In this document: positions 18,278 through 29,058 of the stretch, piece after piece
Layout of the letters: every line of letters begins with the position of its first letter
How positions within the stretch are numbered: the first letter of the stretch is position 1
Assembly: GCF_030865425.1 (NCBI RefSeq)
Contig: NZ_JAVFCB010000010.1
Span: 62,001 to 126,000 of the forward strand
Length of the DNA: 64,000 nt
Origin: Microbacterium capsulatum
GTDB lineage: Bacteria > Actinomycetota > Actinomycetes > Actinomycetales > Microbacteriaceae
Direction of reading: 5' to 3'
Notes under the pieces: model-generated
Database searches by the model: none
Told to the model about the DNA's origin: nothing
What the model saw: the letters and a program-made list of their open reading frames with translations, nothing else
Made by a program: the position numbers and the translations under genes

Positions 18278-18731
18278 TGCTGATCCTTTCCTGTTCTTTC
18301 GTGGGGATCCGGGGCGCGTCGGCCGGTGCGCTGTCGCACTCGCGGCAGATCGCGCGGTAGGTGACGGACGCCTCGAGCAGACGCATGCCGTGATCCTCGG
18401 CGGGGTGCAGGCACGGTGCGGCGCCGACCGTGCACGACACGACCTCCAGCCGCCCGCAGCGCACGCACTGCATGTGGTGGTGGTTGTCGTCGGGTTCGAC
18501 CTCGAACAGCGCCCGGTCCGCATCGGGCAGGCTCACCCGGCGGATGATGCCGGCCGAGGCGAGGTCGCCGAGGATCGCGTGCACGGTGGGCAGCGCGATG
18601 CCGCCGCCGCTGACGGCGGTGTGGATCCGATCGGCCGAGGTGTGCGGCGCGAGGGCGAGCGCCTGCAGCACCGCGATGCGCTGAACCGTGACGCGCAGCC
18701 CCGCGCCGCGGAGGATCGCTGAGGTGTCCAT
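18270..18731 (-). CDS. furA: Fur-family peroxide-responsive repressor FurA
   Basis: A 153-residue Fur-family repressor with a winged-helix DNA-binding half (1-80) and a metal-binding half. The latter has the histidine cluster H84-H86, C89-x2-C92 and C129-x2-C132, the last two pairs fitting the structural zinc site. Immediate coupling to katG identifies it as the FurA/CatR type, which represses katG and itself and is released by oxidation. TACGGT at 18738-18743 (minus) is 6 bases before the ATG, so the transcript is leaderless. A 13-base palindrome covers the region just upstream. The start at 18731 is chosen over longer frames on this promoter evidence and family length. Confidence 0.92.
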
Positions 18732-18737
18732 TCGGCC

Positions 18738-18763
18738 ACCGTAGCTTGTTCTGAATGATTCAG
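18738..18763 (-). promoter_or_regulatory. furA promoter and candidate FurA box
   Basis: A perfect 13-base palindrome CTGAATGATTCAG (18751-18763, 6-1-6) lies just upstream of the TACGGT -10 box (18743-18738 on the minus strand). Its form resembles Fur/PerR boxes, and its place in the promoter spacer fits autorepression by FurA. The binding itself is inferred. Confidence 0.65.
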
Positions 18764-18845
18764 GAAAACGGAGGCGGCGTGTTTCCGGATCCGGTTCGGA
18801 AATCGCCGGGACCGCACGGCGTGTCGCGGGCTTCTCTCGCGTCCT

Positions 18846-18943
18846 CGCCCCCTCACAGCGTCGTCGCCCCCTCGCAGGCACGTCGTTCACAGGGGGCGCC
18901 GACGCTCAGAGGGGGCGCCGACGTTCAGAGGACGTTCAGAGGG
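18846..18943. repeat. Cluster of short direct and inverted repeats
   Basis: CGCCCCCT occurs at 18846-18853 and 18865-18872, and its complement within AGGGGGCGCCGACG at 18891-18904 and 18910-18923. ACGTTCAGAGG occurs at 18921-18931 and again from 18932. The copies can pair into alternative hairpins with 8-bp stems. The segment follows the DUF58 stop (minus strand), so a termination role is possible. Confidence 0.5.
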
Positions 18944-18985
18944 TACGCCCGCACGCGGTGCGACGGGGTTCGAGCCGCGGCCGGG

Positions 18986-20296
18986 TCAGAGGCGCCCGGC
19001 GGCCTTGAGCTCCAGGTACCGGTCGGCGATCCGCGGCGGAAGGTCGTCGGGGTCCGCGGTCAGCGGCTCGCCGCCCGCCCGCCGGATGGCGTCGGCGACG
19101 AGCGCGGCGTCGTGCAGGGTCCGCTCGGCTGCGGCGGCGAGGTAGACGTCCTCGCGGGATCCGCGCGCGCGGGCGAGCTCCTCGATCGAGGCGTCGGTGG
19201 CGGAGCCGACGAGGATCGTCGTCGCACGGGAGGTGCGCGGGAACGCGCCGAGGAACGAGCGGGCGCTCTCCACGGCATCCTGCGCGGTCAGCACGACGAT
19301 GAGCGACGGACGGGTGGTCACCGTGCGGATCGCGGCGAACGCGGCGCCCCAGTCGGTGTCGACGAGGCGGGCGTGCACGGGCGCCATCGCGTCCGACAGC
19401 GCCGGCAGCAGCCCCGGGCCGTCCACGCCGCTGACCCGGCCGCGCACCGCACGGTCGACCAGCAGCAGGTGCACGTGGTCGCCGGCGCGCTGGGCGAGGG
19501 CGGCGAGCAGCAGCGCGGACTCGTACGCCGCGTCCAGCCGGGTGCCGTCGCCCACGCGCGCCGCGGCGGTGCGGCCCGTGTCGATCAGGATCACGACCTG
19601 CCGGTCGCGCTCGGGGCGCCAGGTGCGCAGCATCGTCGTGCCGGCGCGGGCGGTCGCGCGCCAGTCGATCGAGCGCACGTCGTCGCCGCGCACGTATTCG
19701 CGCAGCGAGTCGAACTCGGTGCCCTGCCCGCGTACCTGCACACTCGTGTTGCCGTCCAGCTCGCGCAGGCGCGCGAGGCGGGAGGGCAGATGCCGGCGCG
19801 ACGTGAACGGCGGCAGGATCCGGATCGCGCCGCGCACCCGATGCCGTCCCTGCCGGCCTGCCAGTCCCAGCGGGCCGGTCGAGCGGATCGCGACGAACTC
19901 GCTGACGAGCTCACCCCGCCGGCGGGGGAGCAGCCCGATCGCGATCCGGCGCCGCTCCCCGGCGGGGAGGTCCAGCCTCGCCCGGCTGCGCTCCGCGGCG
20001 CCCGCGGTGGGCTGCCAGCCGTCGCGCAGCAGGCCGCGCAGGCGCCGCGCGCCGAGGTTCTGCACGATCACGGTCGCGGTGACCGCCTCGTGCTGCCGGC
20101 CGCGGCTCGGCACGTCCCGGGAGATCCGCAGACCGCCCACCGATGCGGCCGCGAGCACGTCGACGGCCACGAGCACGGCGCACAGCACGAGCCAGCCCGC
20201 GAGGGACAGCCACGGCGGGACCCGCGCCGCATCGAGCAGCACGAGCGGGACGACGCCGAACGCGGCGACGATCACGAGACGACCGGTGAGGAACAC
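18986..20296 (-). CDS. DUF58 (von Willebrand-like) protein
   Basis: A 436-residue protein with two N-terminal membrane segments (about 5-22 and 31-52), a beta-rich domain, and the DUF58 signature REYVRGDDVRSIDW (198-211). A vWA-like domain follows, with a D-T-G-R-T stretch at 238-242 replacing the usual DxSxS metal site. DUF58 proteins work with MoxR AAA+ ATPases, probably in folding, assembly or maturation of envelope complexes. GTG at 20296 is the first start after the MoxR stop (12 bases downstream of it); longer frames would overlap MoxR fully. It is the last gene of the five-gene operon. Confidence 0.85.
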   Translation of the reverse strand: MFLTGRLVIVAAFGVVPLVLLDAARVPPWLSLAGWLVLCAVLVAVDVLAAASVGGLRISRDVPSRGRQHEAVTATVIVQNLGARRLRGLLRDGWQPTAGAAERSRARLDLPAGERRRIAIGLLPRRRGELVSEFVAIRSTGPLGLAGRQGRHRVRGAIRILPPFTSRRHLPSRLARLRELDGNTSVQVRGQGTEFDSLREYVRGDDVRSIDWRATARAGTTMLRTWRPERDRQVVILIDTGRTAAARVGDGTRLDAAYESALLLAALAQRAGDHVHLLLVDRAVRGRVSGVDGPGLLPALSDAMAPVHARLVDTDWGAAFAAIRTVTTRPSLIVVLTAQDAVESARSFLGAFPRTSRATTILVGSATDASIEELARARGSREDVYLAAAAERTLHDAALVADAIRRAGGEPLTADPDDLPPRIADRYLELKAAGRL

Positions 20297-20307
20297 GATG
20301 GTGACGC

Positions 20308-21351
20308 CTAGATCGGCACCCGGGTTTGCTGCACCACGGAGGTGAGCACGGCATCGGCCGACACGCCCTCCATCTCCGCGTCGGGGCGCAGCTGCAGGCG
20401 ATGCCGCCAGACCGGGATGAGCATGGTCTGCACGTGGTCGGGGGTGACCGCGGTCGATCCGTTCAGCCAGGCCCACGCCTTCGCGGCGGCGAGCAGAGCG
20501 GTGGACGCGCGAGGGCTCGCGCCGAGCTGCACCGAGGGCGACTGCCGGGTGGCTCTGGCGAGGTCGACGACGTAGCCGAGCACGTCGTCGGTCACCTCCA
20601 CCCGGCCCGCGGCCTCCTGTGCGGCGAGGATCTCCTCCCCGGAGACCACCGGGCGCAGGTCCGTGAGCTCTCGCGGGGAGAAGCCGTCGGCGTGCCGGCG
20701 CAGCACCGAGACCTCGGCGTCGCGCTCGGGGATCCCGACCACGAGCTTCATCAGGAAGCGGTCCAGCTGCGCCTCGGGGAGCGAGTAGGTGCCTTCGTGC
20801 TCGATCGGGTTCTGCGTCGCGGCGACGAGGAACGGATCCGGCAGCGTCAGGCTCGCGCCGTCCGACGACACCTGCCGTTCCTCCATCGCCTCGAGCAGGG
20901 CCGCCTGGGTCTTCGGCGGGGTGCGGTTGATCTCGTCCGCGAGCAGGATGTGAGTGAACACGGGCCCGCGGCGGAACTCGAACTCACCCGAGCGGGCGTC
21001 GTAGACGAGGGATCCGGTGACGTCGCCCGGCATCAGGTCGGGGGTGAACTGCACGCGCTTCGTGTCCAGGCCCAGCGCGCGCGAGAACGAGCGCACCACG
21101 AGCGTCTTCGCCACACCGGGCACGCCCTCGAGGAGCACGTGCCCACGGGCGAGCAGGGCGACGAGCAGTCCGGTGACCGTGCCGGCCTGGCCGACCACGG
21201 CCTTGTCCACCTCCGCGCGCACCCGCTGCATCGCCTGGCGGAGCGCGGTGTCGTCGGCGACCCCGGCGGCGGGCGCGACGGAGGAGGAGACGGACGGGGC
21301 GAACAGGTGGCCCTGCGGGACCCCCTGCGCTGTGGAGGGCTGGTCGGTCAC
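20308..21351 (-). CDS. MoxR-family AAA+ ATPase
   Basis: A 347-residue MoxR ATPase with Walker A EGVPGVAKT (75-83), where the usual G-K-T is A-K-T as common in MoxR, and Walker B ILLADEINR (135-143). Sensor and arginine-finger regions are present in the ATQNPIEHEGTYSLPEAQLDRF stretch. MoxR proteins are chaperone-like and act on proteins with vWA domains, here most likely the adjacent DUF58 product. GTG at 21351 overlaps the DUF4350 stop (GTGA). The N-terminal 30 residues are Ser/Ala-rich and poorly conserved, so the true start may be slightly further in. Confidence 0.92.
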   Translation of the reverse strand: MTDQPSTAQGVPQGHLFAPSVSSSVAPAAGVADDTALRQAMQRVRAEVDKAVVGQAGTVTGLLVALLARGHVLLEGVPGVAKTLVVRSFSRALGLDTKRVQFTPDLMPGDVTGSLVYDARSGEFEFRRGPVFTHILLADEINRTPPKTQAALLEAMEERQVSSDGASLTLPDPFLVAATQNPIEHEGTYSLPEAQLDRFLMKLVVGIPERDAEVSVLRRHADGFSPRELTDLRPVVSGEEILAAQEAAGRVEVTDDVLGYVVDLARATRQSPSVQLGASPRASTALLAAAKAWAWLNGSTAVTPDHVQTMLIPVWRHRLQLRPDAEMEGVSADAVLTSVVQQTRVPI

Positions 21352-22577
21352 GGCGTGTTCCTTTCGATGCGGACCGCGTGCTCGACGGCGGTCTCGAGGT
21401 CGGAGAGGCTTCGGGCGAACGGGACGAGCTCGGCGTCCGTGGCGGGCAGCGGGCCGGTCAGCAGCGCCCGGCAGCCGGCGCGGTCGGCGCGGATCCGGTC
21501 GGCCGCGGCGTCGGCGACGGCTCCGGGGTCGGCACGAGCGGCCAGCCCCAGCCGGAGCGCGAGCCGGGCGGTGGTCCCCGCGCGCAAGGCGTCCGCGGCG
21601 TGCGCGGAGTCCGCCGCCCTCGCGGTGAGCCGGGCGCGGCCGTGCATGGTCTCCGAGGCGCGCACGGTGACCGGCAGGGTCTCGGCGACGAGCGGGCCGA
21701 AGCGCCGCCCTCGCCAGACCGCGGCGAGCAGGGCGACGATCATCAGCAGCGCGATCGCCGGGGTCACCCACCCCGGCGTGAGGTCGGCGAGACGCTTCGG
21801 CGCGTCGGCGTCGGTGCGGTCGGTGTCGTCGTACGACGGCACGTACCAGACCACGTGCGGCTGCGCGCCGAGCAGGGCGAGCCCGAGGGCGGCGTTGCCG
21901 TTCTCGGCGAGGTGCTCGTTCGTGAACAGGTCGGTGCCGTCGACGATCGCGCGTCGCGCGCCGTGATCCGAGATCAGCACGGCCCCGTCTCCCGTGCCGG
22001 CGCCGAAGCAGGCCGTCACCGCAGGGCCGGGGGCGAAGAGCTGCCCGGGCCGGATCGTGCCGACGTGGGCGAACGCCGGGACATCGCAGTCGGCCTCCGC
22101 GCGGGAGGGGGAGACGTCGGATCCGTAGCGGCCGAGCTCGAGGATCCGGAGCATGCGCGCGCTCGCGCTGAGGAGCACCACGTCGTGCGCGTCGCGGACG
22201 AGGGCGGAGGCCGCGGCGTCGCTGAGCGTGTAGGGGTCGCTCATCACGAGGGTGGTGCGGTCGTCGAGTGCGCGCTCCGCATCGGCGCGGCTGCGCACGA
22301 CGTCCACCGTGACGCCCTGCCCGCGGAGGATCTCGGCGAGCGCCTTCGTGCCACCGGGGCCGGCGAGCTCCGGGTCGTAGCTGTCGCGCCGCTGCGCCGC
22401 CGGCACGGTCAGCAGCAGCCCCGCGCCGGCGACGACGAGCACGAGGACGACGACGAGCGCCCAGCCGGCCAGACGGCGCAGCCGCCGCGGATCGCGGATC
22501 AGCGTGTCGGACCCCGGGGCGGTGCGTCCGGGCGCCGGATCGGTGCCGGCGGGGGAAGGGGCGGTGGCGGACGTCAT
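21348..22577 (-). CDS. DUF4350 domain membrane protein
   Basis: A 409-residue protein with a disordered N-terminus, a transmembrane helix (about 38-60), a Rossmann-like external DUF4350 domain that includes G-G-T-K-A-L-A-E-I-L-R-G-Q-G, a second helix (about 264-283) and a cytoplasmic helical tail. Homologues lie between DUF4129 and MoxR genes across Actinobacteria. Its function is not established. The domain resembles GldG/IFT52-type sugar-binding folds, a resemblance recalled rather than tested. It overlaps its neighbours on both sides by four bases (ATGA and GTGA), so the whole set is likely made in fixed proportion. Confidence 0.85.
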   Translation of the reverse strand: MTSATAPSPAGTDPAPGRTAPGSDTLIRDPRRLRRLAGWALVVVLVLVVAGAGLLLTVPAAQRRDSYDPELAGPGGTKALAEILRGQGVTVDVVRSRADAERALDDRTTLVMSDPYTLSDAAASALVRDAHDVVLLSASARMLRILELGRYGSDVSPSRAEADCDVPAFAHVGTIRPGQLFAPGPAVTACFGAGTGDGAVLISDHGARRAIVDGTDLFTNEHLAENGNAALGLALLGAQPHVVWYVPSYDDTDRTDADAPKRLADLTPGWVTPAIALLMIVALLAAVWRGRRFGPLVAETLPVTVRASETMHGRARLTARAADSAHAADALRAGTTARLALRLGLAARADPGAVADAAADRIRADRAGCRALLTGPLPATDAELVPFARSLSDLETAVEHAVRIERNTP

Positions 22578-23254
22578 GCCGGCGCCCCCTGACGCTGCTC
22601 CGCCGGATCCGCTGCAGGACGCTGGTCGCGGAGCCGCTCGTCCGTGTCGGCGACGGTGCGGTAGAGATCGGCGTCGCCCGGGTGTCCGAGGTAGCGGACG
22701 TCGTCGAACGCGACGGCGGCGGCGTGCAGGGCCTCCGCCTCGGCGGGGAACGGCGCCGCGGCCTCGCGGGCGATCGTCTGCGCGGTGGCGCCCGGGGCGG
22801 GGGCGATCAGGTCGCGCTCCATCAGGGCCCGTGCGATGGCCCGGTAGCGCAGCACGATCGCGCCGGCCCAGTCCTCCTCGCGGGCGGCGCGTGCGGCCTC
22901 GACGCGCAGCTGCGCGGCGGTGCGGTCGTCGACGGCGCCGAGGAGCACGGACGCGGCGGACCGGGCCCGGGAGCGCCGCGGCCGTCCCCAGATCACCAGC
23001 ACCGCGAGCAGCACCGCGGCCAGCACGATCGCGATCACGATCGCCGCCCACGGCCCGAGATCCACCGCGTGCTGCGGCGTGAAGAGGTTCCGCAGGAAGT
23101 CGACGATCGCCCGCGCCCACTCGTCGATCAGGGTCGGCTCGGCCGCCCGGTACTCGGCCTTGGCGAGCTCCTGCTCCGCGAGCCTGCGCGCGGAGTCCCC
23201 GTCGGGGATCAGGGGGATCGCCGAGAGCCGGACGAGCGTCGACGCGAGGGTCAT
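22574..23254 (-). CDS. DUF4129 domain membrane protein
   Basis: A 226-residue protein with one central transmembrane helix (about 69-90) and a C-terminal cytoplasmic helical DUF4129 region in which R-Y-R-A-I-A-R-A-L-M-E-R and the L-x-x-x-T-D-x-x-x-x-x-A pattern can be recognised. DUF4129 domains are often found at the C-terminus of transglutaminase-like proteins and next to MoxR-DUF58 genes. Here it stands alone. The ATG overlaps the upstream membrane-protein stop, and its own stop overlaps the DUF4350 start. The upstream frame is open for a long way, but it runs inside the neighbouring gene and is rejected. Confidence 0.83.
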   Translation of the reverse strand: MTLASTLVRLSAIPLIPDGDSARRLAEQELAKAEYRAAEPTLIDEWARAIVDFLRNLFTPQHAVDLGPWAAIVIAIVLAAVLLAVLVIWGRPRRSRARSAASVLLGAVDDRTAAQLRVEAARAAREEDWAGAIVLRYRAIARALMERDLIAPAPGATAQTIAREAAAPFPAEAEALHAAAVAFDDVRYLGHPGDADLYRTVADTDERLRDQRPAADPAEQRQGAPA

Positions 23255-24669
23255 CGGGCGGAGGAGGATCCGGGTGCCGCCCACGGGTCGTCGTCCTGCG
23301 GCCGCACCCCCGGGCTCTGCGGAGCCGGCGGGAGGGGTGCCGGCGCGGGGGGCGCCGATGACGCGGTCGCCCGCGGCGCAGGCGGGGGCGGCGGCGGGGC
23401 GGCCGGCATCGCCGGCGCGGGCCGAGGCGGAACGGGCGTGTAGTACCCCTGCGGCTGCGGCGCCGGGAAGGACGAGGGAGGTGTGTACCCCTGCGGCGGC
23501 TGAGGGCCCGCCGGCGCCGGATGACCGGCCGGGGCGGTGTATCCGGGCGGGTACGGGTAGGGGACCGGCGCGGGCGCCGGGCGGAAGCCGGGGCCGACCG
23601 CCCGGGCGGGATCCACCCGGAACGGATCCGATCCGTCGTCCCGGCCGGCGGCGCGGCGCTCGACCGTCGCCATCAGATCCTGATCCAGCCCCTCGTACCG
23701 CATCCGGCAGTCGACATAGACGAGCACGCCCGCCGTCGACTGGACGACCGCGCTGATGGCCTGCAGCACGACGACCACGAGCTCGGTGATCGCGAAGGAG
23801 ACGATCGTGCCCGCCGTGTACGCACTGAGGGTCTGGCCGGTCGGGTCCAGCACGGGGCCGAACAGCGAGGTGACCAGGCCGCCGATCAGGCCGATGGCCT
23901 GTGCAGCGAGCCACGTGGCCACCACGATGACGACCATGATCCCGAAGGCGAACCACCACCGGCGGCGGGTCAGTCGCCAGGAGCGCGCGATCGCCGTGCG
24001 GATGCCCGTGCCCTCGAGCACGAGGATCGACGGCACCAGCATCAGCTTGATGCCGATCCAGATCGCGAGCCCGATCACGATGAACAGCCCGGGGATCATG
24101 GCGAGCACCGCGAAGCCGACGCCGGCGCTGCGGAATCCGGTCGGCGCGGCGATCGCGCCGAACGCGACGGCGACCACGAGCAGCACCGCGAGCACGCCGG
24201 CGGCGCCGTACAGCAGGGTGTAGCCGATGAGCCGCCAGGCGGCGGGCTTCACTCGCGCCCAGAGCCGGGGCAGCACCGCGGACTCGCGCAGCACCGCCGC
24301 ACGCACGTCGGCCGCGACGATGCCCTGCACGATCGCGCTGAACGCGACGGAGAGGAGGCCGAGCAGCAGTCCGGTCAGTCCGACGATCGCTGCGGAGCCG
24401 ACCATCAGCGTGACGTACTCGTCGCTCGCGGGCGACACGGTCTGCAGCCGGGAGAACGCGGCGAACGCGACGGCGCCGATGACGACCGCCGTGACGACCA
24501 TCACGACCAACTGCACGACGACCGCGAAGCCGAACAGCACCTTGGGATTGTGCCGCAGCGCGGCGAACGCCTTGCCCAGGATCGTGCCGAACCCGAGCGG
24601 GCGCAGCGGGATCAGGCCGGGCTTCGGCGCGGGCGTCCACCCCTGATCGGGCAGCCTCTGTTCGGTCAC
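23251..24669 (-). CDS. Polytopic membrane protein, GDPD-associated membrane domain type
   Basis: A 472-residue protein with a proline-rich start, about six hydrophobic spans (30-330) and a C-terminal cytoplasmic tail of about 130 residues, very rich in Pro, Ala, Gly and Tyr. It resembles the 'glycerophosphoryl diester phosphodiesterase membrane domain' proteins that head DUF4129-MoxR operons in Microbacteriaceae; no phosphodiesterase domain is present. The start is taken as GTG at 24669, preceded by GGAGG; an in-frame ATG at 24699 is possible but lacks a ribosome-binding site. It is divergent from mtrA across 180 bases and is the first gene of the five-gene operon. Confidence 0.78.
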   Translation of the reverse strand: MTEQRLPDQGWTPAPKPGLIPLRPLGFGTILGKAFAALRHNPKVLFGFAVVVQLVVMVVTAVVIGAVAFAAFSRLQTVSPASDEYVTLMVGSAAIVGLTGLLLGLLSVAFSAIVQGIVAADVRAAVLRESAVLPRLWARVKPAAWRLIGYTLLYGAAGVLAVLLVVAVAFGAIAAPTGFRSAGVGFAVLAMIPGLFIVIGLAIWIGIKLMLVPSILVLEGTGIRTAIARSWRLTRRRWWFAFGIMVVIVVATWLAAQAIGLIGGLVTSLFGPVLDPTGQTLSAYTAGTIVSFAITELVVVVLQAISAVVQSTAGVLVYVDCRMRYEGLDQDLMATVERRAAGRDDGSDPFRVDPARAVGPGFRPAPAPVPYPYPPGYTAPAGHPAPAGPQPPQGYTPPSSFPAPQPQGYYTPVPPRPAPAMPAAPPPPPPAPRATASSAPPAPAPLPPAPQSPGVRPQDDDPWAAPGSSSAR

Positions 24670-24783
24670 GGGTCCTCCGGTTCGCGGTCCTGGCTCCATC
24701 GTGGCACAGGCCGCCGACGCGCAGGCGGAGCCCTCCGCGGCGTGCGCAGGGGCCGCCTCCGCGAATATGGCAGACGGGTGAAG

Positions 24784-24789
24784 TAACCT
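24784..24789 (+). promoter_or_regulatory. -10 box of mtrA-mtrB-lpqB
   Basis: TAACCT about 60 bases before the mtrA ATG. No convincing -35 hexamer is seen. The leader has only a weak GAAAGA element before the start codon. Confidence 0.4.
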
Positions 24790-24849
24790 GGACGGACGTG
24801 GGGGCGCCCGGACGCGCCCGCACGCATCGACGAAAGACGACTGGGCACA

Positions 24850-25530
24850 ATGACCTCACGCATCCTCGTGGTCGACGACGACACGGCGCTCGCCGAGATG
24901 ATCGGCATCGTGCTGCGCACGGAAGGCTTCGAGCCGGTGTTCTGCGCGGACGGCGCCAAGGCCGTCGACGAGTGGCGCACCCAGCGGCCCGATCTGGTGC
25001 TGCTGGACCTCATGCTGCCGGGCATGGACGGCATCGAGATCTGCACGCGGATCCGCGCCGAGTCCGGCGTGCCGATCATCATGCTCACCGCGCGCACCGA
25101 CACCGCCGACGTCGTCCGCGGGCTCGAGGTCGGCGCCGACGACTACATCGTCAAGCCGTTCAACCCGAAGGAGCTGGTCGCGCGGATCCGCACCCGGCTG
25201 CGTCCCACGCCGCAGTCCACCACCGAGGTGCACCGGATCGGCGACCTCACGATCGACGTCGACGCGCACGAGGTGCGCCGCGGCGGCGAGCCGATCGCGC
25301 TGACGCCCCTCGAGTTCCAGCTGCTCGTCGCCCTCGCCACCAAGCCGCAGCAGGTCTTCTCCCGGGAGATGCTGCTCGAGCAGGTGTGGGGCTACCACTA
25401 CAAGGCGGACACGCGCCTGGTGAACGTGCACGTGCAGCGACTGCGCGCCAAGGTCGAGGTCGATCCGGACAGCCCGCGGATCGTCACGACGGTGCGCGGC
25501 GTCGGATACCGGGCCGGAGGCGTGGCCTGA
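24850..25530 (+). CDS. mtrA: Two-component response regulator MtrA
   Basis: A 226-residue OmpR-family regulator. The receiver domain has the acidic pocket D9-D11, phospho-acceptor D53 in VLLDLMLPG, T80 and K102. The winged-helix domain (about 128-224) has the expected L-T-P-L-E-F-x-L-L and R-x-x-x-V-x-x-V-R-G-x-G-Y motifs. MtrA coordinates cell division, cell-wall turnover and osmoadaptation in Actinobacteria. The order mtrA-mtrB-lpqB is conserved throughout the phylum, which secures the assignment. The mtrB start lies 5 bases after the stop. Confidence 0.96.
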   Translation: MTSRILVVDDDTALAEMIGIVLRTEGFEPVFCADGAKAVDEWRTQRPDLVLLDLMLPGMDGIEICTRIRAESGVPIIMLTARTDTADVVRGLEVGADDYIVKPFNPKELVARIRTRLRPTPQSTTEVHRIGDLTIDVDAHEVRRGGEPIALTPLEFQLLVALATKPQQVFSREMLLEQVWGYHYKADTRLVNVHVQRLRAKVEVDPDSPRIVTTVRGVGYRAGGVA

Positions 25531-25535
25531 CCCTG

Positions 25536-27241
<1,706 letters not shown>

Positions 27242-27245
<4 letters not shown>

Positions 27246-28951
27246 GACTCGGGCGGATCATCCGGGGCGCGGCGGTCATCGCGGCGGCGCTGAGCCTCGC
27301 GGCGTGCGCGTCGCTGCCGATGACCGGGGACGTGCGTCCCGGTCTCGCCGTGGGCCAGAGCGACAGCGGCTCCGACATCGCGTTCGTGGCGCGGGGCCCG
27401 TCCGACGGGATGGATCCGGAGCAGATCGTGCGCGGCTTCATCGACGCCGCCTCCAGCCCGGCGGACAGCTGGAGCATCGCCCGGCAGTTCCTCACCCCTG
27501 CCGCGGCTCAGACGTGGAAGCCCGATTCCGGGGTCACGATCGACACGGCGCTGACGGACCGCCGCTACGACGTCCCCGACGTGCAGAAGCAGGCGACGAC
27601 GGCGACGGTGCGGCTCAGCCTGCAGCAGACCGCGAGCGTGGACGAGAACGGCGCCTACGCGAGCAAGGCGGTGAACGGAACCGCCGATCTCGGTTTCTCG
27701 CTCGCGAAGAACGCCGACGGGCAGTGGCGGATCTCCGCGGCCCCGGACGGCGTCGTCCTGGACGCGCAGTCCTTCGCGGACGCCGGCGTGTTCGCGCCGT
27801 ACTCGCTGGAGTACTTCGACCCGACCTGGACCTACCTCGTCCCCGACGTGCGCTGGTTCCCGAAGCGGAAGAACACCGCCAGCCGCATCGTGCAGTCCCT
27901 CGTGGGCGGAAAGCCCAGCGCGTGGCTCACGAACGGCGTGCGCACGGCCTTCACCGGGGACATCGCCCTCGCGCACGACGCCATCGCGGTGGACTCGCAG
28001 GTCGCCGAGGTCTCGCTCACCGACGCCGCGCTCAGTGCGGACAGCGCGACGATGTCGCGCATGCGCACGCAGCTGGAGCGCAGCCTCATCGGCGTCGGGG
28101 TGCTGCAGGTGAAGCTCATGGCGGGCGGCCGCGACCTCAACGCGGGCACCGCGTCCGTCGCCTCGACCGTGGTGGACTCCCGGCCGCTGGTGCTCACCGA
28201 CAAGGGCTTCGGCTACCTGTCCGGTGGAGGGATCGCCCCGATACCGGGCGTGTCCACCGAGGTGGCCGCGTTCTCCAAGCCGATCACGGCGATCAGCGCG
28301 GCCAGCGGAGCCCAGCGCGTGGTGGCGCAGGCCTCGGACGGCATCGTCTACGCGATCGCGGACGGCAAGGTGGATCAGATCGACGGGCGGGCGGGTCTCG
28401 CGCCGCCCACGCTGGACCCGTTCGGCTACGTCTGGACGGTGCCGCAGGGCGCGCCCGCGAGCGCTCTCATCGCCTGGTCGACGACGGTCTCGCCGCGGCC
28501 GATCGCGGCGCAGCCGGACGGTTCGCAGGTCTCCGGGATCGCGATCAGCCGGGACGGATCGCGCCTCGCGCTGGCGGTGACGGCGAGCGGGCTCGTCCGC
28601 GTCGAGGTGGCCGCGGTCAGCCGCGACGACCGCGGGGCACCGACCGGGATCGGTCCGCTCCGCGAGGTCGCCTGGCCGGCCGGTCCGGTGATGGACCTCA
28701 CCTGGCTGGACGACACCACGCTGGGCGTGCTCACGAGCGACGCCGGCAGGACCGTGCTGCTGGAGCAGTCGGTGGGCGGCCCGCAGAAGTCCGCGGACGC
28801 GCCGGACGTGGCCCGCGTCGTCGCACCGTCCTCGCCCGCCTCGAACATCCAGCTGCTCGGCAGCAGCGGCGTCATGTGGGTGCGCAGCGTCACGACCTGG
28901 CAGCTGCAGAGTTCGAACGTGAAGGTCCTGGCGACCCAGCTCGGCGGCTGA
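27242..28951 (+). CDS. lpqB: Lipoprotein LpqB, partner of MtrAB
   Basis: A 569-residue lipoprotein with a signal peptide and lipobox L-A-A-C (lipidated cysteine at 22), a GerMN-like domain in the first half and a C-terminal beta-propeller-like LpqB domain. LpqB modulates the external sensing by MtrB in Actinobacteria. The ATG overlaps the mtrB stop, so the kinase and its lipoprotein partner are coupled. The long open frame upstream of 27242 in the same phase is only the shadow of mtrB. Confidence 0.94.
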
Positions 28952-29058
28952 TCCGGATCCGGGATCCTTCGTCCTGCACAGCACGGCATGCCCGGGCGCT
29001 GCGCACGGAGTCCGGACGAGCCCGCCCGAGCCGGAACGGTCGCGGTCAGGATCGGGGC

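Noticed and set aside
18955..18985. GGTTCGAGCC, resembling a tRNA T-arm
   Set aside because: No matching acceptor, anticodon or D-arm can be assembled around it.
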